Positions 41,941-44,682 of a DNA stretch of 44,682 nucleotides are shown here, piece after piece (position 1 is the first letter of the stretch; each line of letters starts with the position of its first letter). The stretch comes from Methylobacterium platani (GTDB lineage Bacteria; Pseudomonadota; Alphaproteobacteria; Rhizobiales; Beijerinckiaceae): assembly GCF_001653715.1 (NCBI RefSeq), contig NZ_LWHQ01000076.1, positions 515 through 45,196 on the forward strand, given 5' to 3'. Position numbers and translations under genes: made by a program. Below the pieces are notes generated by a model. It did not search any database. It saw only the letters and a program-made list of their open reading frames with translations, and had not been told where the DNA came from.

Positions 41941-42879
41941 ATGGCAGGCGAGTTTCACGAGGGTTGCGTCCTGGTCGGAGCCCCGGTGCAGTCGGGCACC
42001 GATCGGCTCGGCTGCGACATGGGGCCGAGCGCCTACCGGGCGGCGGGCCTGGGGCAAGCGATCCGCGATCTCGGGATCGCGGTGGAGGATGCGGGCACCG
42101 TCGCCCCGACACCCTTCGCGGTCCGGCCGCACCCGAACCCGGCCGTGCACCACCTCGCCGAGACCGCCGGCTGGACCCTGGCGCTCACCGAGGCCGCGTA
42201 TCGCCACAGCGAGGCGGCCCGGCCGATCTTCCTCGGCGGCGACCACAGCCTCTCGGCCGGCACGGTGGCGGGCATGAGCCTGCGGGCGCGGGCGGAAGGG
42301 CGGCCGCTGTTCCTGCTCTGGCTCGACGCGCATGCCGACCTCCACACCCTCGATACGACGACGAGCGGCAACCTGCACGGCGTGCCGCTCGCCTACCTCA
42401 CCGGGCGGCCGGGCTTTGCCGGCTACTTCCCGCCGCTCGATGCAGGCCTCGATCCGGCGCGGATCTGCATGATCGGCCTGCGCAGCGTCGATCCGGCGGA
42501 GCGGGCGCTCCTGGCCGGCAGCGGCACGCGGGTGCACGACATGCGCGACATCGACGAGACCGGCATCGTCGCCCCCTTGCGCGACTTCCTCGGGGAGGTC
42601 GCGGCGGCGGACGGCCTGCTCCATGTCAGCCTCGACGTCGACTTCCTCGATCCCGGCATCGCGCCGGGCGTCGGCACTACCGTGCCGGGCGGGGCCACCT
42701 TCCGGGAAGCGCACCTGATCATGGAGCTGCTGCACGATTCCGGGCTGGTGCGCAGCCTCGACCTCGTCGAGCTCAATCCGTTCCTCGACGAGCGCGGCCG
42801 CACCGCCCTGCTGATGGCCGACCTCGCCGCCAGCCTGTTCGGCCGGCGCATCCTCGACCGCCCGACCCGGAGCTTCTAG
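41941..42879 (+). CDS. rocF: Arginase
   Basis: A 312-residue ureohydrolase that splits arginine to ornithine and urea with two Mn2+ ions. Metal ligands are H102 in GGDHSLS, D129, H131 and D133 in WLDAHADLH, and D232 and D234 in SLDVDFLDPGIAPGV; the substrate loop SGNLHG is present. These place it with arginases rather than agmatinases, which fits the partner gene. Its stop codon is directly followed by the ATG of ornithine cyclodeaminase (no gap), so the two are one operon. Regulation by the divergent Lrp-type regulator is likely. Confidence 0.93.
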   Translation: MAGEFHEGCVLVGAPVQSGTDRLGCDMGPSAYRAAGLGQAIRDLGIAVEDAGTVAPTPFAVRPHPNPAVHHLAETAGWTLALTEAAYRHSEAARPIFLGGDHSLSAGTVAGMSLRARAEGRPLFLLWLDAHADLHTLDTTTSGNLHGVPLAYLTGRPGFAGYFPPLDAGLDPARICMIGLRSVDPAERALLAGSGTRVHDMRDIDETGIVAPLRDFLGEVAAADGLLHVSLDVDFLDPGIAPGVGTTVPGGATFREAHLIMELLHDSGLVRSLDLVELNPFLDERGRTALLMADLAASLFGRRILDRPTRSF

Positions 42880-43932
42880 ATGCCGGCCCTCAACGTCGTC
42901 CCGTTCGTCAGCGTCGACAACATGATGCGCCTCGTCCACGCGGTCGGGATCGAGGCGATGCTGGTGCGGCTGGCCGCCGCCATCGCGGAGGATTTCTCGC
43001 GGTGGGACGCCTTCCAGAAAACGCCGCGCATCGCCGCCCACAGCCCGGACGGCGTCATCGAGCTGATGCCGACCAGCGACGGCCATACCTACGGCTTCAA
43101 GTACGTCAACGGTCACCCGAAGAACGCCGCCGGCGGGCGCCAGACCGTCACCGCCTTCGGGGTGCTGGCCGATGTCGGCAACGGCTATCCCGTCCTGATC
43201 ACCGAGATGACGCTGCTGACGGCGCTGCGCACCGCCGCCACCTCGGCGCTGGCCGCGCGGGCCCTGGCGCGGCCGGATGCGCGCACCATGGCGCTGATCG
43301 GCAACGGCGCCCAGGCCGAGTTCCAGGCCCTGGCCTTCCGGGCCCTCCTCGGGATCGGCACCTTGCGCCTGCACGACATCGACCCGGCGGCCACGCGAAA
43401 GTGCCTGCGCAACCTCGCCGGCCTCGGTTTCGAGCTGACGGCCTGCGCCAGCACCGAGGAGGCGTTACGCGGCGCCGACATCGTGACGACGGTGACGGCG
43501 GACAAGCGCAACGCGGTGGTCCTCGGCGGCAACGGGGTCGGGGAGGGGGTGCACGTCAACGCGGTCGGGGGCGACTGCCCGGGCAAGACCGAACTCGCCC
43601 CGGAGCTCCTGGCGCGCGCCGCCCTGTTCGTCGAGTACGAGCCGCAGACCCGCATCGAGGGCGAGATCCAGCAGCTCGCCCCCGACCATCCGGTCACCGA
43701 GCTGTGGCGGGTGCTGGCCGGCGCGGCGCCCGGGCGGACGAGCGCGCGCCAGATCACGGTGTTCGACTCGGTCGGCTTCGCGATCGAGGACTTTTCCGCG
43801 CTCCGCACCGTGCGCGACCTCCTGGCCGAGCATCCCCATTACGAGGACCTCGACCTCCTCGCCGATCCGGACGACCCGCGCGACCTGTTCGGCATGCTGC
43901 AGCGGGCGCGGCCGCCGCGCCTGGTCGCGTGA
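42880..43932 (+). CDS. Ornithine cyclodeaminase
   Basis: A 350-residue enzyme of the ornithine cyclodeaminase/mu-crystallin family that turns ornithine to proline and ammonia with NAD+. The NAD-binding loop is ALIGNGAQAEFQALAF (about 138-153), substrate contacts include K74 in YGFKYVNGHPKNA, and the catalytic aspartate is D232 in VNAVGGDCPGKTEL. Length and the C-terminal DLDLLADPDDPRDLFGML extension are those of the rhizobial/Pseudomonas enzymes. With arginase it forms a two-step path arginine to proline plus urea and ammonia. Confidence 0.94.
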   Translation: MPALNVVPFVSVDNMMRLVHAVGIEAMLVRLAAAIAEDFSRWDAFQKTPRIAAHSPDGVIELMPTSDGHTYGFKYVNGHPKNAAGGRQTVTAFGVLADVGNGYPVLITEMTLLTALRTAATSALAARALARPDARTMALIGNGAQAEFQALAFRALLGIGTLRLHDIDPAATRKCLRNLAGLGFELTACASTEEALRGADIVTTVTADKRNAVVLGGNGVGEGVHVNAVGGDCPGKTELAPELLARAALFVEYEPQTRIEGEIQQLAPDHPVTELWRVLAGAAPGRTSARQITVFDSVGFAIEDFSALRTVRDLLAEHPHYEDLDLLADPDDPRDLFGMLQRARPPRLVA

Positions 43933-44619
43933 GCGCCCGCCCGGACGGTCTCCGGGACGCCTGACGATATTTCCGATGTCTTCGTCGGCGTGGCATCGGA
44001 TCTCGGAGCCTGGTTGAGCGATTTTCCGTCGATGAAGCTTGGATGACCAGGGATATCCCATCCTTCCGCCTCATCCTGAGGCGTCAGCCGATCGACGATC
44101 GGCCGACCGCGAAGGAGGCCTCCAGCGATCGCGGCGGGTTCCGGAGTCCTCCTTCCAGGTCGCTCCACCTGCGATGACGTGCGATCTCCGATCGCCGACA
44201 CCTCAGGATGAGGGAGAGGGTCGGATATGCCCTGGTGCTTGCGGCTGCATGAATGAAGATACGATTCACACAGGCTTTTATAGATTGCGTGACCGGAGTT
44301 TTATCACGCAAAGCCGAGGGTAGCAGAATCTCTTCGTCGCGGCGGCGTTCCGGAGATCGAACGACTGCGAAGACCGCTCCCCGCAGTCACGCCGTCCTGC
44401 GGCGCACCCTGGAGCGGATGCGGGGCGATTATGCACAGGCCTTCCCCAAGGAAATTACCTACGCAGTTTCTCGGGTCCCTACGTAAGGTCCTGTCCCTGA
44501 TCCGTTTTCCGAAATCGCTTTGGTTAACAGCACCATAACGATCCCGCCCGGCCCATCGACACGTTCTGAAACATCTGGCATCTCAAGTCCGCGGACGGGA
44601 CGCAGCAAGTATCCCGGAG
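43933..44619. other. Long intergenic region before the right-edge gene
   Basis: About 690 bp. It contains the palindromic element at 44047-44235 and otherwise no gene that I can support; the frame 44253-44486 is Arg/Ser-rich without homology or ribosome binding site. Near the right end TTAA (44524-44527), seven bases and ATAA (44535-44538) is one mismatch from a CtrA box and lies about 90 bp before the right-edge gene. Confidence 0.4.
44047..44235. repeat. Inverted-repeat intergenic element
   Basis: Left arm 44047-44102 and right arm 44177-44235 pair in blocks: CCAGGG-ATATCC at the outer ends, CCTCATCCTGAGG with GTC near the middle of each arm, and GATCG further in. The centre contains GAAGGAGGCCTCCAG. 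CCTCATCCTGAGG units are a known type of dispersed repeat in Rhizobiales. Confidence 0.65.
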
Positions 44620-44625
44620 ATGAGG

Positions 44626-44682
44626 ATGACCCCGATGAAGAAGCTCGACGCCAAGACCCTTGCCACCGTCGCCGGCGGCACC
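44626..44682 (+). CDS. Start of a gene with a double-glycine leader peptide (truncated by window edge)
   Basis: Only 19 codons are visible: MTPMKKLDAKTLATVAGGT. The stretch LDAKTLATVAGG fits the consensus of double-glycine leaders (L-S-x-x-E-L-x-x-I/V-x-G-G) in spacing at every hydrophobic position and at both glycines, with T in place of E at -8. Such leaders are cut behind GG by peptidase-containing ABC exporters (C39 family) that export bacteriocins, microcins and pheromone peptides. GGAG (44616-44619) is six bases before ATG 44626; the ATG at 44635 is an alternative. What follows lies outside the window, so the product is unknown. Confidence 0.5.
   Translation, partial: MTPMKKLDAKTLATVAGGT

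Noticed and set aside
41788..43374. Minus-strand open frame continuing upstream of the Lrp start
   Set aside because: It lies antisense to arginase and ornithine cyclodeaminase; the Lrp family N-terminus begins at 41787.
44253..44486. A 77-codon plus-strand frame before the right-edge gene
   Set aside because: Arg/Ser-rich composition, no ribosome binding site and no family resemblance.

Overview
The window is very GC-rich chromosomal DNA from an alphaproteobacterium. The best fit is Methylobacterium or a close relative. This is inferred from a porin of the Rhizobiales Porin_2 type, the slt / dapA-smpB arrangement, a TTAA-N7-TTAA box of the CtrA type, a DUF2147 protein, tiny exported Cys-containing proteins, and several long intergenic palindromic repeats. 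No rRNA, tRNA, CRISPR array or intact IS/phage gene was found. Genes are mostly single or in two-gene units on both strands, as in an ordinary chromosomal arm.

Layout. 1-1331: the start of a minus-strand protein of the adenylate-cyclase/TPR N-terminal type, and a LuxR-type response regulator. 1661-5749: an orphan periplasmic binding protein, an AlgX-like SGNH acyltransferase, and a MATE exporter translationally coupled to a MaoC-type dehydratase. 5970-7195: a maltose/galactoside-type O-acetyltransferase divergent from a TetR repressor, with a perfect palindrome between them. 7258-10175: htpG behind a heat-shock-like promoter, then a Crp/Fnr regulator. An AT-rich island follows. 10604-14711: soluble lytic transglycosylase divergent from dapA-smpB, with a CtrA-like box between. 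14798-16426: an AraC regulator broken by one frameshift, a DUF2000 protein and a one-helix membrane peptide. 16523-19197: ABC exporter overlapping an EamA permease. 19303-22279: an atypical hypothetical protein, a Cys-based phosphatase, a GNAT acetyltransferase and inorganic pyrophosphatase.

22305-33322: an inverted-repeat element, small proteins, a double cold-shock-domain protein with a Gly/Tyr-rich tail, SelO (protein AMPylase), a family 5 binding protein lying 12 bp behind a large membrane histidine kinase, small exported and 4-Cys proteins, and an alkaline-phosphatase-superfamily enzyme whose stop codon lies in a 106-bp MITE-like element. 33323-38474: a long AT-rich leader and a major porin, a small exported protein, glutathione S-transferase, DUF2147 and ndk. 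38557-44682: a molybdopterin oxidoreductase, a small exported protein, an Lrp regulator divergent from arginase and ornithine cyclodeaminase (arginine to proline), a long palindromic repeat, and at the right edge the first codons of a gene whose product looks like a double-glycine leader peptide.

Genes that seem to work together: arginase, ornithine cyclodeaminase and Lrp (arginine catabolism); histidine kinase and solute-binding protein (possible ligand sensing); TetR, O-acetyltransferase and perhaps the MATE pump (linked by CATATG-centred palindromes); DUF2000 and the broken AraC gene. The least ordinary items are the double-glycine leader, the MITE at the phosphatase stop codon, the kinase-binding protein pair, the hairpin shared by two convergent overlapping genes, and the frameshifted AraC gene.
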